Source: Flabesymbios commensalis
Taxonomy: Eukaryota; Annelida; Polychaeta; Terebellida; Flabelligeridae
Reading direction: 5' to 3'
NCBI GenBank assembly: GCA_964017125.1
Contig: OZ024902.1
Span: 59,197,346 to 59,261,345, forward strand
DNA: 64,000 bases
The translations under genes and the position numbers were made by a program. This document shows, piece after piece, positions 1 to 11,612 of this stretch. A model generated the notes under the pieces. The model was not told where the DNA came from, made no database searches, and was given only the letters and a program-made list of their open reading frames with translations. Within the stretch, counting starts at the first letter, position 1. Every line of letters begins with the position of its first letter.

Positions 1-497
1 TCAATGACAACACGCCACACAGTGAGCAACTCTGAACTGTTTTAATCAGACAATTGTTCACTGCGCAAACTCGTGCAAGCAGTCTGTTGTCAGGAAATTG
101 TTGTGAAAACAAGGTTATATAAGACCCCCCCCCCCCCATACTTCATTGTATTAGCCAGCTCGGTGAAAACAAAGGAGGTCAAGGTCATTGAGTTTCACAG
201 AATTAGCTTCGTCTCAGAATTTTATTACATGTCAAATGGTCTAACTTCTACCATACTTATCAAAACTTTGAGAAACTTTCAGGGTAGTCACGACATGAAT
301 GGAAAATGGTGTGTAAAATTACATGAAAATTGGTTGAGAATTGACTAAGAAATCCGCGAAATTTAATAATCCTGGTTGATGAATTTAATGTGAATCTGAC
401 TATAATATACAGATGAATAATTAGTCGCAGACTGAGCACAGTATACATTCAGATTATCTGAAGAAACAATTTCGCATTATCGTTATAACTATAAAAT
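1..497. other. Non-coding stretch with one dispersed repeat
   Basis: No gene is visible. A C homopolymer lies near 127-137. Positions about 205-345 carry a dispersed repeat marked by TTACATGTCAAATGGTCTAA, which recurs near 55990-56107 and 58215-58345. Confidence 0.5.
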
Positions 498-788
498 TAA
501 AATGAATGGTGTTTTAGACCACCATTGTGCACATAAAGGATTAGGCTAAACCGGGCCAGGAGACCTCCTGAGGATGGTGAGATGACACTGCCCTACAGGC
601 ACAGGATTCGAATGTCCGAACACGCTACCTCTCGGTCACAGAGGCTCTCCACAATATTGAATATTTAGGAGTGAGCGGGGGAGAAACATTTTGTATCTTT
701 AAAACTTGAAGGCCAGAGTGAAATGAGAACCCGCCACCTCCAACTTTTCAAGCAGGCAGCTTGAACCACTGCACCAGGGCCCCCGCCC
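498..788 (-). mobile_element. SINE-A (heterodimeric tRNA-derived SINE), degenerate copy
   Basis: On the minus strand this matches the family best seen at 48348-48661. It has the GGGCCC head at the right, a remnant of the second tRNA-like unit (ACCGAGAGGTAGCGTGTTCG) and the GTGCACAA..CATTTT tail at the left. Its middle (about 650-730) differs from the 48 kb copy but matches the copy at 23300-23562, so two subfamilies are present. No target-site duplication was recognised. Confidence 0.75.
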
Positions 789-1387
789 ATTATCGTTATT
801 ATAACGCATAACAAATGAAAAATTATATACAAACGAAACACTGGAAAATGTAAAAAATATATATATATATCCTACTAAATATGGTCTTTTGGAGGTTGAA
901 GTATTCCGCAGAGATCTAAATACCATCTTGAAAAGAATGCGAAATATGTATCTTTTCACCTATATTCCGGTAACTTATCTAATTTCCGCGACCAATAACT
1001 TAAAATAGGTGAGAACATCTATCTAATTTGAAACCAGACATGTCTGTCGCTCACAAGAACTGTTATTCGAACTGTTAAGTACAATCATGTATGTTATTAA
1101 AACGGATTAAATTGATTTGAGTCATTATTTAATAGTGATCAAAAGGGTAAATGTTACGCTGATAAGCACACACGGGTCATGGGTTCGCGCTGACAAGAAA
1201 TTGACCCAGTGTTTAACAACAGTCTGCGCTGCGGGACCAACATTACTCCACCATAGAAACAAACTCTTACGCTTGCCTCGATCTACAGCTTATATCGCCT
1301 GAATGGTTGATATTATTGTTGAGAGCTCAGTAAGGATGAGTGGTTTGATTAGGTACGGTCTGGTGCACCAGGCAGTGATCACCTCAA
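789..1387. other. Non-coding, one very degenerate palindrome
   Basis: No gene is seen. Around 1163-1250 are scattered matches to the CCCAGCAAACAC palindrome family (ACACGGGTCATGG, TTGACCCAGTGTTTAAC), too eroded to bound. There is a short (TA)n tract near 858-870. Confidence 0.4.
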
Positions 1388-1492
1388 CAAACAGCAGACA
1401 CAGATGAATGCTGGGTCAATGTTGGGCCAGCGTCGAACGACGCTGGCCCAGCATTGACCCAGCATCTGATTCACGTCTCCCCTTTTGCTGGG
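1388..1492. mobile_element. Palindromic MITE, class A core
   Basis: The core at about 1409-1463 is an almost perfect palindrome: TGCTGGGTCAATGTTGGGCC is answered across the centre by GGCCCAGCATTGACCCAGCA. The outer parts (AACAGCAGACA and TTTTGCTGGG) match the family ends. Class A cores contain GGGCCAGCGTC/GACGCTGGCCC. It has no coding capacity and is strand-symmetric. Confidence 0.8.
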
Positions 1493-1542
1493 ACCATGTG
1501 TACCTGTGTCTGCGTGATCACGTCCAGAAAACATCATAAGTG

Positions 1543-1625
1543 AACCAATGTGGAATTAATGTCGGGTCAATGTTGTAGACGGTGGTTCAACATTAAAACA
1601 ATGTTGGTTCTCGTGTTTGTGATAA
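1543..1625. mobile_element. Palindromic MITE, class A, degenerate
   Basis: AATGTTGTAGACGGTGG and TTCAACATTAAAACAATGTT, followed by CTCGTGTTTGTG, match the right half of class A elements. The left half is eroded. A further partial match with similar wording runs to about 1700. Confidence 0.55.
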
Positions 1626-2108
1626 CCAGAGCAGCACACCTGAACCTGAGCTATCACGGCAACAAAAAACAACCTGGCCCAAAGCTGTAACAATGTCCAT
1701 GACGTTGGCCTAGAATTGTCACCGCGCAAATAGGGTGTTGAATAGTGTGTGTTAGGATATACCACCCAGTACACATTATACAGGTGCAAAATTCCGGCCA
1801 ACAAGTTTGTTGAATTGAGCTTGGGACAGCGTCATATCTACGTTAGACCGACATCAGAGTCACATTGGCTAAATCCACAAAAAAATATCATTTTAACCTA
1901 CACGGAAATGTCCAAAATCACATTGCTACCGCAATTCACACAAAAAAACATTGTCCAATTTAATGCAAAAATGAAAGAACCGCATATACTAATTACATCC
2001 ATTCACAGCGCCGGAGTCATCATTTGAATGGCTAGTGGGGATTTGTATTGAATTATTCTATCTTGAAAACATCTCAGATACTAGTAGAGTAAATCATCCA
2101 GGTATTAA

Positions 2109-2314
2109 CCCTTAGATCACTGAGTTATTCAATTTAAATTTTCAGTCACTTGAAGTGACTGAAAATGTATGTTGTTTGTCAAATTTAAAACCCAATATAT
2201 CAGTGCTTTAAGATTGAAGGCATATTTAACTATGAACAGCTCGTTATCAGGGGTTATACAGGTGCTGATAAAAACACAGAATGTCTACTGAAGTCGACAT
2301 CAGTGCTCTAAGGG
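2109..2314. mobile_element. TTAA-flanked MITE (piggyBac-like ends)
   Basis: TTAA at 2105-2108 is followed by CCCTTAGATCACTGA, and TCAGTGCTCTAAGGG is followed by TTAA at 2315-2318. Ends starting CCCTT inside a TTAA duplication are typical of piggyBac-derived nonautonomous elements. The body of about 206 bp is non-coding and holds a small palindrome, TCAGTCACTTGAAGTGACTG. Confidence 0.75.
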
Positions 2315-2639
2315 TTAACCAGTGTTAACGTAACGTAAAGTAACAGATACGACCCTTAAATACCCGAGGTGCCGATATGCATGGTCACCAGCATGCAGAT
2401 TTTTAACCACCTCAAACGGTGTCTCACTAACCAAGCTAACTGTGTGTAAACTGGCTTTATCAGCTAAGGTTGAATTCTGGTATTTGAGGCACAGTTCAAG
2501 GGTACAGAAACTCATCAATTTAAAGTTGTATATGCAGTCACTTTCGATAACATAAAATTATTAATCTGCTCGACTAAATTATAGACTACAACTGAACTTC
2601 AACTCACGTACAACATGTACAATGTATGATGTTTAACAT

Positions 2640-2727
2640 ACAGTCCTACCAGGTACTCATTCCCCCCTGAGTCAGGGCAGCCTGTGACAAGTCCCGCGCT
2701 CTAGCCTATGCGCCACGTCTCTCTCTA
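2640..2727 (-). mobile_element. SINE-B fragment (tRNA-like head)
   Basis: Read on the minus strand, the element has GTGGCGCATAGGCTAGAGCG, close to a tRNA box A, then ATGAGTACCTGGTAGGA. The copy at 20549-20762 shares the layout GTGGCACAATGGTTAGAGCG ... ATGAGTACCTGGCGGGA. The box B region is eroded, so this is a fossil fragment. Confidence 0.5.
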
Positions 2728-3694
2728 TGGCGACTGTGTATGATATCTACATGACATAGTGTGAAACTGCTAACATTAATTAATGAAGCGAACTGTGAGA
2801 TATCACACTCCACGTGGCATGTCGTGCAACATTGTGTACTCTAGTCTAGATTGTGTTACCATTAAGACATATAGAATGGGAATGTTCACTGGGACATGAA
2901 TTATGTAGCATATGTGCCAAGATTGTCGTTTTACCACAAAAAGACACGCATATATCACTTTCTATTGAATAACCGAACAAAATAAGCATCAAACACACGA
3001 AAGGAACGCCTTAATATGTGAAAGCCATAAAGATATATACGAATATGACGTTATCACACACAATATTCATAGCTGCTCAATGAGAAATAACTAGAACTTA
3101 TAATTGTTATGTCTACATGTCATTTTCTTTTGCAGGGATACTTAGATTATTATTTTTGCTTAATGTGTATGTACATTAACACAAGACAAAAAAATCGTAG
3201 GATCAAAATACAAATTCAATTGTAATTAGCCATCTGGCCTGATAATTATATTTTTTGGGGAGAGACAACATTCTTGTCCAAGGTCGGGCATCTGGGTCCG
3301 TTAACGACTTACCATGTTAACACTATAACCCTTCTCCAACCATATATTTGATTTCATTTTTTTTCACCCTGAGATGTGAATTGTAATTCAATGTGAAGGA
3401 ATGTCCTGATTTTATTGAAGTAGCCAAGTATAAAATATTTAACTCGCACCTTTCTTATTGTGATGGGAAATAACATTTTTTATTCAATAAAATCTATGTA
3501 AAAATGCAAAATATCAATGGTGTGATAATGCGGTAGGGGAGCTTAATCATTAAAGCGGTGAATTAATTTATAAAAAACATCGCAACCAAATGGGTTTTTT
3601 TCACCTTGAAATCATCATAAATGTCTTGGTTAGCTCTTTCCGAATCATTTGAATACCTATGTTACGGGTCTGCGGCTATTATAAATATTTTTAT
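2728..3694. other. AT-rich stretch, nothing recognised
   Basis: No open frame of note, no splice-bounded exon and no repeat copy was recognised. Confidence 0.5.
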
Positions 3695-3796
3695 CCTTAC
3701 AGCATGTACAGTGCGGGGATCGACTTTAGTCGTGAGAATCTGACGTCTACAGACGTCAGATTCTGACGACTAAAGTCGGTCCCCGCGCTGTAAGGG
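3695..3796. mobile_element. Palindromic TTAA MITE
   Basis: CCTTACAG at the left and CTGTAAGGG-TTAA at the right enclose a nearly perfect palindrome. GACTTTAGTCGTGAGAATCT and AGATTCTGACGACTAAAGTC meet at the centre TGACGTCTACAGACGTCA. The right TTAA (3797-3800) is intact and the left is TTAT. Half of a related element lies at 14972-15020. Confidence 0.75.
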
Positions 3797-4617
3797 TTAA
3801 GTGATTAAATCATACTTAACTATTTTATCTATGTGAATTAGGAAGCGTCAAAAACGTATTGTAAATATTAGAGAATTATTCCGCCTATAGGGGTCGTGGA
3901 AGCGAAAGGGTTTTCATACAAGGACATTATTATGATAACTTGTTTTCTGTCACGCTTTCCGCCGGCTGATTGCATTCTCATCAATAATCTCTGTTTGCTG
4001 ATGGCGTTGTAAATATCCAATGCTTCCTGAATGTGAACGCATAGGCCTAGTCTGCCGTGCAAAGTCAAAATGTAGTAACTGCTCACTTGAAAAAGTAAGC
4101 AGTTACTGCCTTTCGGTTTTAGAGCAGTACTCTCACGCCAATACAAAGACAGGTCACAATAAACTGTTCATTGAGAGGACATGGCTGACCCGGCTGTCTA
4201 GTACAGTATACAGAAGCCCTAAAAATTATGGTTCTGGTTTACATAACCTTCAACCCCACCATAAAAGTTATGCCGGATAATGTGGTCTCACGTTCGCAAA
4301 CGTAAAGCCACTGCTATACGCTACCGGGCGCAATGAAAAATTCGGGGGGGGGGGGGGGTTGGTACGAGAAATAATTTTTAATTTCATCACATAGGAAGGT
4401 GATGGGTTTTCGGAGCACAACGAGCGAGATTAGACCAAGGACGTTCTATACAAAACTATTTGATAAAACGTGGCCCAAGGTCAGTCAGTATTCCTAGAGA
4501 TTGGCACAAATATTACGCAACTCATTGGAGGAGATGACACCAATCATATGTCTGAGATCTAGGTCAAGTTCTTCAAATATGCGCAAGCAAATCTATATTG
4601 GAGCTCGAAAAGCATAG
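3797..4617. other. Non-coding with a short dispersed motif and a G tract
   Basis: The stretch around 4060-4112 (AGTAACTGCTCACTTGAAAA and its inverse AAGTAAGCAGTTACTG) makes a small hairpin. A related copy lies at about 44541-44580. A G homopolymer sits at about 4344-4358. A 92-codon minus frame here shows no family resemblance. Confidence 0.4.
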
Positions 4618-4701
4618 ACATCGATTCCTAGCAACCAGAGTGTCGCATGCGCCACTCATCTGAGTGGCGCATGTGACACTCTGGCAGCTAGGGGTCGATG
4701 T
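4618..4701. repeat. Hairpin with ~40-bp arms
   Basis: ACATCGATTCCTAGCAACC .. GTGTCGCATGCGCCACTCA folds back on TGAGTGGCGCATGTGACAC .. CTAGGGGTCGATGT with only a few mismatches and a tiny loop. Hairpins at 33480-33557 and 46582-46668 have the same architecture: ends near ATCGTC or ATCGA, a CCT tract, then TGCC/CGCC before the loop. It is either a hairpin MITE or, less likely, a structured RNA. Confidence 0.65.
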
Positions 4702-5819
4702 GGAGGAGACGCTCTTCACACACTTCACGTGAGGTTTTTGATCCGTATGTAAGCGGAGATCCCGAGTGTGGAGTATTCGTTTGATCCTCATAAGTATCTG
4801 GCAAAGCACCACTAACCTCACTCATCTCTGTCCAGTACACTTAGAGGTCGTAATGAAATCAACGCTCAAGTGTCAACATCACTCGGGTCGTTTAAATGAT
4901 TTTAACTTGACGCTTAGACCTCGCATCGACATTTGACATACTTGAACTATAGTATTGTATGAAGTGGTCGGCTGCTAGTTTTAGCAAGAACTATATAAAG
5001 TTCTTGGTTTTAGCAAATGAAGTCTATAAATTAATCTGGTCAGAACGGCCAAACAAAAGTACCACTACTGGGGAGAAAACAGAGCAGATGAGAAATGTTG
5101 AAAGATGAGTATTTAAACATATTAAAGTGATGAATACGTTGGGGATTTAAACCCATCACATACGACAAAGCCAAAATAGTTAAAATTTTAAAGTTCGCAA
5201 CATCCCCAGCTCTAGCAACCATTTGTAGCAAGTAGTGGTTTGACAAAATTTAGCAACGTCGATAAACAAATAACACGTTCATACAGAGGTTTTTGGTTGG
5301 GGCATGGCAACATGTGTATTCAGAGAGTATTCAGATATGTTCAATATTATATAATATGATCAAATATTTTTGCTTTTAATAATTTTAATTGAACAAAGTA
5401 CACACAAGTTCAGTTAAAACTTGATCAACGACGATTCCCGCACAGAATCAACAACGGTACAGGTAATGGTGGCATTTTACGGTCAATCACCGTCCTAGCA
5501 CCACAAAGGTTAACTAAATATTGAGCTGATGATCAGATGTCATTAAGAGAGGAATGTAGAGATGATAGGGATGCTGGTCATTACGTCTGGCTATATACTA
5601 TATAATATATGACCAGACAGACGTCAGTATACAATCAACAAGGTCAACATACATGTAGGAGGACATCACCAAGTAAACACCACCCATTGGTTTAGTGTTG
5701 AGCAATCGTCTCCGACACTGATGAAATACAGTGACCCCCATAATCATGATAATAATACCATTTGTTTAATATATGGCCATCATCATAGACGTGGGTACAG
5801 CAATAAGTTACCAATGCTT
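4702..5819. other. Non-coding, nothing recognised
   Basis: AT-rich sequence. No exon, SINE or palindromic element was recognised. Confidence 0.5.
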
Positions 5820-6535
5820 GGTATTTTCCAGGATGGTATTTGGTACCATGGTAGCAGGTGCCATGGTTATTGGTGCCATGGTTAGTGATGCCAAGATTTC
5901 TTGCGCCAAGGTTACTAGCTAGCGTCATGACTTTTGGCGCAATGGTTATAATTATTGTTGCCAAGATTACTGGCTTCATTGTTACTGGTGCCATGGCTAT
6001 TGGTGCCATATGTTACTGATGCCTGGGATATTACCAGATTACATGGTTGCTGGTGCCATGGTTACTGGTGTCATGGTTATTGATGCCATAGTTACTGGTG
6101 CCATTGTCACCGATATCACGGTTACCCGTGCTAATGTAACTGATGTCATGGCAATAATTGGCCCCATGGTTATCAGGTTATTTGTGCCATTGTCACTGAT
6201 GCCATGGTTATTGGTGCCATTGGTACTAATGCCATGATCTGGTGTCGTTGGTGCCATATTTATTTGTCTCATTGTTAATAATGCCATTGTTATTGGTGAC
6301 ACGATTATTGGTGACATGGTAATTGGTGTTATTGGTGCCATTGTCACTGATGCCATGGTTATTGGTGCCATTGGTACTAATGCCATGATCTGGTGTCGTT
6401 GGTGCCATATTTATTTGTCTCATTGTTACTAATGTCATTGTTATTGGTGACACGGTTATTGGTGACATAGTAATTGGTGACACGGTCACTGGTGTCATGG
6501 TTACGAAAGTTGCCACCCGTGACTGTTGCCACCCG
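5820..6535. repeat. 15-bp minisatellite (GTTATTGGTGCCATG type)
   Basis: Imperfect tandem 15-bp units, such as GTTATTGGTGCCATG and GTTACTGGTGCCATG, fill this stretch. A higher-order unit of about 151 bp is repeated, with copies beginning near 6184 and 6335, both containing GCCATGATCTGGTGTCGTTG. Because 15 is divisible by three, long frames stay open on both strands. They encode only low-complexity repeats, so I do not call a protein. Confidence 0.9.
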
Positions 6536-8002
6536 TGATAACTGGTAATGAGGTCATTGACAAACAAATCTCAAAGTGCATAGCAGGGTGGGTTGATTCA
6601 AAGCAATATATTTTTTTCAAAATCTGGACCAGCGCTGTTCAACTTCATGTTACGCCAAATCTCTACCAAAAAGTTAGATTTGTACACTTCTCACGACTAA
6701 TACGAGTAGTAATATTTTAAATTGTGGAGTTATTAAAAAATACCTACAGGTACAGTATACCACATGGGAAAAAGAAGATACAGTGTATGAAAATCACAAT
6801 GATACACCAGGGTGACCAGACAAAAAAATTACAAAATAACACACTGAAAACCCAAGTGGAGAGTTATTCTATTAGTTTATGTACATGTATGTATATAGCA
6901 AGGCGCGTGAGAGAACCGTTTTGTGTGGGTGATTTTCAATAACTCCTATTACTATGATTACGGCCGCAATAATGGGTCACCGCCCATGACCCATTATATA
7001 TGGTTTATTCTCTGTGATTGAGGGTTTTAATAGATACCGCTTTGCACCATTAAGTAATGTAATCCCCTAGCTGTCAAAGTGTTGTGTGTGATACGCGAGT
7101 TGCACATATAACATGTATAACACTGTGGCAGCTGGTGGTGAAAATGTTTAGAACTGAACCATGTAAACGATGTATTTTGTCTTGAAATGATTGAACTCAG
7201 TAGAGTCATTTCTATGTGGATACAATGGATACGGCTTTACCGTAACGTTACGTAACCACTGGTAACCTATCTGACAGATAAATACCACCGGTAGCCCTAC
7301 ATGAATGTAATCACTTTAAACATTATATTGTATTATGAGACAGTAATCTGTACGAACAATTTCAATACCCAGACAATATAATCAAATGGCAGTCTGGAAA
7401 GATCCAGCACAGCATCATATTGATTGCAAAAAAAGAATAAACTTCGATTAGTCGGCATTTAGTTGAGCAAACCGTAAGTGTATAGGGTCGGCACTGGGCA
7501 AGCCGCACACAAGACGTTAAAACTAAGCTGGTTTAATGTTGGATTCTAGGGTTTACTGGTCTTGCATGATATTGCTTTCAGCGTTGGGATTCTGTTAATA
7601 TCCCTGATGGGGTGTCCGTGTACTCATGGGAAACGAATCAATATGGATCAATGGAAATCCCACTCCCTGATCACATTATCTAAAATGCATCCTCAAATAA
7701 CAGCAACCTCCGCAATAATGAAGACTATGATAGACCTCACAAATCCAAATGGGTGCTTTCTCAAATATAAAACAATTTGAGTAGGCGGTATTTTAACATG
7801 TTTAAGTATAACTAAGACCTATATCATGTATATCTGTATATATAGGCGATAATTGAAGTACATGTTACTGTATGTACCATATAAAAAATCAGTCGACATA
7901 CATGTAGTTGATATTTTAGCATGACTTAGGTAGGCCTATATAAAAAACCTAACTAGGCGGTATTTGGATGGCATCATGCACAAGTATAGTATATGCCCTT
8001 AT
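6536..8002. other. Non-coding, nothing recognised
   Basis: AT-rich. A short inverted motif (AATGGGTCACCGCCCATGAC) is near 6972-6996. Small open frames have no splice signals or family resemblance. Confidence 0.45.
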
Positions 8003-8170
8003 GTATTTTCGTGCAAAATGTTTGTTAAAAGTGATTTTTTTGTTTATTCCCATTTGGAACATAGTAGTGATGAGAATAAAAAGGGATTGCATTTTTTTAA
8101 AACTCTTTAAATCAATGAAAATTGACTAAATCCAAAATGGCCGCCATGTTTCCAAGATATTATCTATTTC
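8003..8170 (+). repeat. Dispersed repeat with AAATGGCCGCCAT end
   Basis: Matches, in the opposite orientation, the sequence at 11470-11612. Shared landmarks in order are TTTTCGTGCAA, AAGTGATTTTT, AAAGGGATTGCATTTTTTTA and AAAATGGCCGCCA. It is non-coding and probably an unclassified MITE. Confidence 0.65.
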
Positions 8171-11100
8171 ACCATAACTTTTGAAATAATGAACACAAAA
8201 ACATGTAGAATACATCGATTTGTATAGTTTTTAAGACGAGAAAACTGATAACACCATTATATATAAAATAAACAGTTTAAACTTGATTTTTTTTTATTTC
8301 AACCAACAAAATATAAAAACATCGAATAGCCTAAGTTATCTCCTACGTGTCCGAGAGGCTGTGTGCGAGGCCTTGAACGGAATTTAGGATACTGTGTGGA
8401 AAACAGTCCAATTCTGATACATCTCACCATGCTCAGGAGGTTATCCCCCCTATAGGGGGTGGGGCACTCGGTGAAAATTTGGGTTCGGTGTGCAAACAGG
8501 ATAGTCAAACCCTTAGTCTTGAATATACAACTCTGGCCAAAAATATACCTTTGAATATACAAATTTTGCCGAAAATAACTAGGCCCCATACAGTTTCTGG
8601 CGTAAACATACCATTTAATAGGGCTATACAGATTTGGACAATAACACATCCTTTCTGAATAGACACAATGCTCGGGATAGCCAAAAAGTTTTAACAAACT
8701 ATCTGTCACTGTAAAAAACACGGAAACTTTCTTTTTGCACAGCACACTAATCTAGGCCCAATGTTCGACACACAAAGCAGCCGTTGAATGAACACATGAT
8801 ACAGCTGGTTAATTTTATTGACCCATGAATATGCAGTACGTGTGATTTTCATACCCTTAGATATGCCACAATTGTCACCTCTTGAAAATACAGAAATCTG
8901 TACAGCACTAATACACCATGTACACCATGTACACGGAAAGTTTTCCTGGTCCAGTTTAGTCATAATTTATATGTGCAAAAAAGTGTCCAAATACCCCAAT
9001 CATTCGTTCTCTTATTCGCCCATTTATCCCCCCCCCCCCCCCTGATGATATATATTATCAACGAATGTCTGAAATATTATTAAGTAAAACCCATTTTTTT
9101 AATATTACATAAACATTCTCTTCAATGCAAGGAAATACCAAAGGCAGTTACTAAAATTACATTCTGGCACAGAGTAAACTTCGGTTCAAACGTCAATATC
9201 ACATTTTTGAACCTCCACTCGAGTCGGGACCTCAAACATGTCGAAGATGAAGTTATATAATCATATTATTAAGAATGCTGCCACAAAAAAAACACTTAAA
9301 GGTTACAATTTTGGTTTTAATTTTAGCAGTCAAAGAATGTAATATGACAAAACTTATTAAACTGTTATGCTCACCACTTCAAAAACATGTAACTTGCTTT
9401 ATTTTATGTTACTAGCATCATTATATACATGTGCATCGCATTCATTTATCTGATATAAAAATACCAGTCAGAATTATTAATATATTGCTGCTTATATTTT
9501 CGGAACTATCCTTTCTCTAAATATATATCGAAAAAGAAGTCAATTAAAAACAAAGTTTAGAGTGTTTCTGAGAGTGGTTCTCTGGCCCAACTCTTAAAAA
9601 AGGCTTCGACTTTGGATTCACGTTTCACACACGTTTTGCCATTACATAAATAACTCCATCTCTATATCTATCTTGTATTATTTGTTAGTGTAATATTGAG
9701 GTATCATTGAATTAAATGTACCGATAACAGTTTTCATAAGGTTATTAGCATAACGTATATCACATAATTATATGACAAAAATAAATTGATGGATAACGAC
9801 TTTACACAATCATGATAGCTATAATCAGATAATAGCTCTTTAGATAATAATTTTCTTTCATTTCAGCTTAATTTTCTTTCATTTCAGATTAACTCATTTA
9901 ATTCTCATTCTAATTGTATAAACCTGATAATGTACCGTACATTTATTTATTATGAAAATTATTCTGCAATAAATTAATATGATTTATCGTAGTAGGGCAG
10001 TAACTCTAACGCTTTAGTAACTCAAGGCAAGACCATACACGGTTAAGGTCAGCTTAACTTCAAACACACTAGATGTTGAGTAATTTTTTCAGACATACGT
10101 GCCACAAGGATACATTAGGCCTGCTCTTAACTTACATTCCAGGAATTTAACAACAGCAATGCAAGATCCAGATGGTACTGCCGCCTTTTGCCATCACCAT
10201 AATATTATGACCAATGTTAGTTTCAACTCTCCCAATTGGAAGAAAAATATAGGCCTAGCTGCAAGAATGAATTGATGCTACAAATGAATAAAATATTTTT
10301 TTGCGGAGGATAATTTAGATTCCATGACAACTAAATGCCAGGATTGCGTAATATTTGTTTTATGTACGAAGAACTATTATTGGACTTTGCAACGACCTTA
10401 GGTTGTCCTTGGTATGATATTTGTTTGTTACTGTAAAGACCAACCCTGCAACCCGAACCGATATAAATCTTTATTTTCTTTAGCATACCCCTTTCCATTA
10501 ATGTGTAAAACATTACATTTTTACGTCAAATCGTGCAAGTGCTTGAAGACGGATGTGAAAACAGTATGATATGACCTTGTTCTTGACCTTTTGCTAATAA
10601 TCTATATATATATAACACCGAGTTAATAATACCTATAGGCATATGTTGACCTGTGTAAATATCTAAATATGACAAATAGTTCAGATCAGTTATTCTTCTA
10701 CTTTTCTAATTTAGTATGTAACACATGACATATATCATTTAGCATTTTTGCCCTCCAGAAGTGTTAGTTGCGCATTTGACGTCTTGCAATTCAGAATTAT
10801 GCGCAGAATATACCAGATTGGAATTAATTTCTTAAGATTTCTTTTGATTTGACATTGAAATGACATTATAAAGCACCCATCGGGAAAAGGACCCTCAGTG
10901 TATCTGAACAATTACGCTTGGTTCATAATCTAACCTATCATGCAGTTAGTTATGTTTATGGGTGATGTGTAGGCTTACTACACGCATATAATGAATAGAT
11001 GTGCCTGTATGTAATTTACTTGGGAATATATATAATAAAGCATTTTAGGCAATATAATGATGTCGAATAATGGTAGGATTTGTTTTATTGTAGTTTCTGA

Positions 11101-11469
11101 TAAAAAATATTATGGAAAATATGACTTCAGTGATTTTATGGCAGCCATTTTGAATTTCATGTTTTACAAAAATACATCCACAAGGATAAGAGCTCCACAT
11201 CCGCCCATATGTCTCCATAGGGGAGCCAGCCAAGCATAATCAAAACAGGAAAAAAACTATCAGCCAAAACAATGTTAGCCGCAGTTTCACTGCGATATCC
11301 GCTTGTTTTTGTCCATATTTGCATAAATATAAACTTTACAATATTTTTTCCTGAAAAATATTGAAAGAATTGGCTTTCTCATACCTGAAAACATTAGAAT
11401 AGACATATTATTTATGTCTCGAGCGTATGTAGTTGCAAAATTATTCGTAAATATGTTTAATTTTATATA
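8171..11469. other. Long AT-rich stretch without recognised genes
   Basis: The largest nominal frame (8299-8745, minus, 148 codons) has no recognisable domain, no splice context and tyrosine/cysteine-rich low-credibility composition. A C homopolymer is near 9030-9043. A short direct duplication of TTTCTTTCATTTCAG lies near 9850-9890. A minor relative of the GGCCGCCAT repeat is near 11130-11160. Nothing else is recognised. Confidence 0.45.
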
Positions 11470-11612
11470 CTTTGGCGGCCATTTTTGATTTCGCCATTTG
11501 AGACCTATAAAAAAATGCAATCCCTTTTTTTCTTGATTTTCATGATATTTTGAGTCAGAATCAAGTGAAAAATCAATTTTTACAGACAAATTGCACGAAA
11601 GTGTTATATGTG
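11470..11612 (-). repeat. Second copy of the AAATGGCCGCCAT repeat
   Basis: Inverted relative of 8003-8170, with the shared landmarks TTTCGTGCAA, AAAGGGATTGCATTTTTTTA and AAAATGGCCGCCA on the minus strand. The two copies form a diverged inverted pair about 3.4 kb apart. Confidence 0.65.

Noticed and set aside
5692-6567. Long methionine/threonine- or valine-rich frames on both strands
   Set aside because: By-product of the 15-bp minisatellite, whose unit length keeps frames open.
8299-8745. 148-codon minus-strand open frame
   Set aside because: No domain, splice context or normal composition; it lies in AT-rich non-coding sequence and fits chance.
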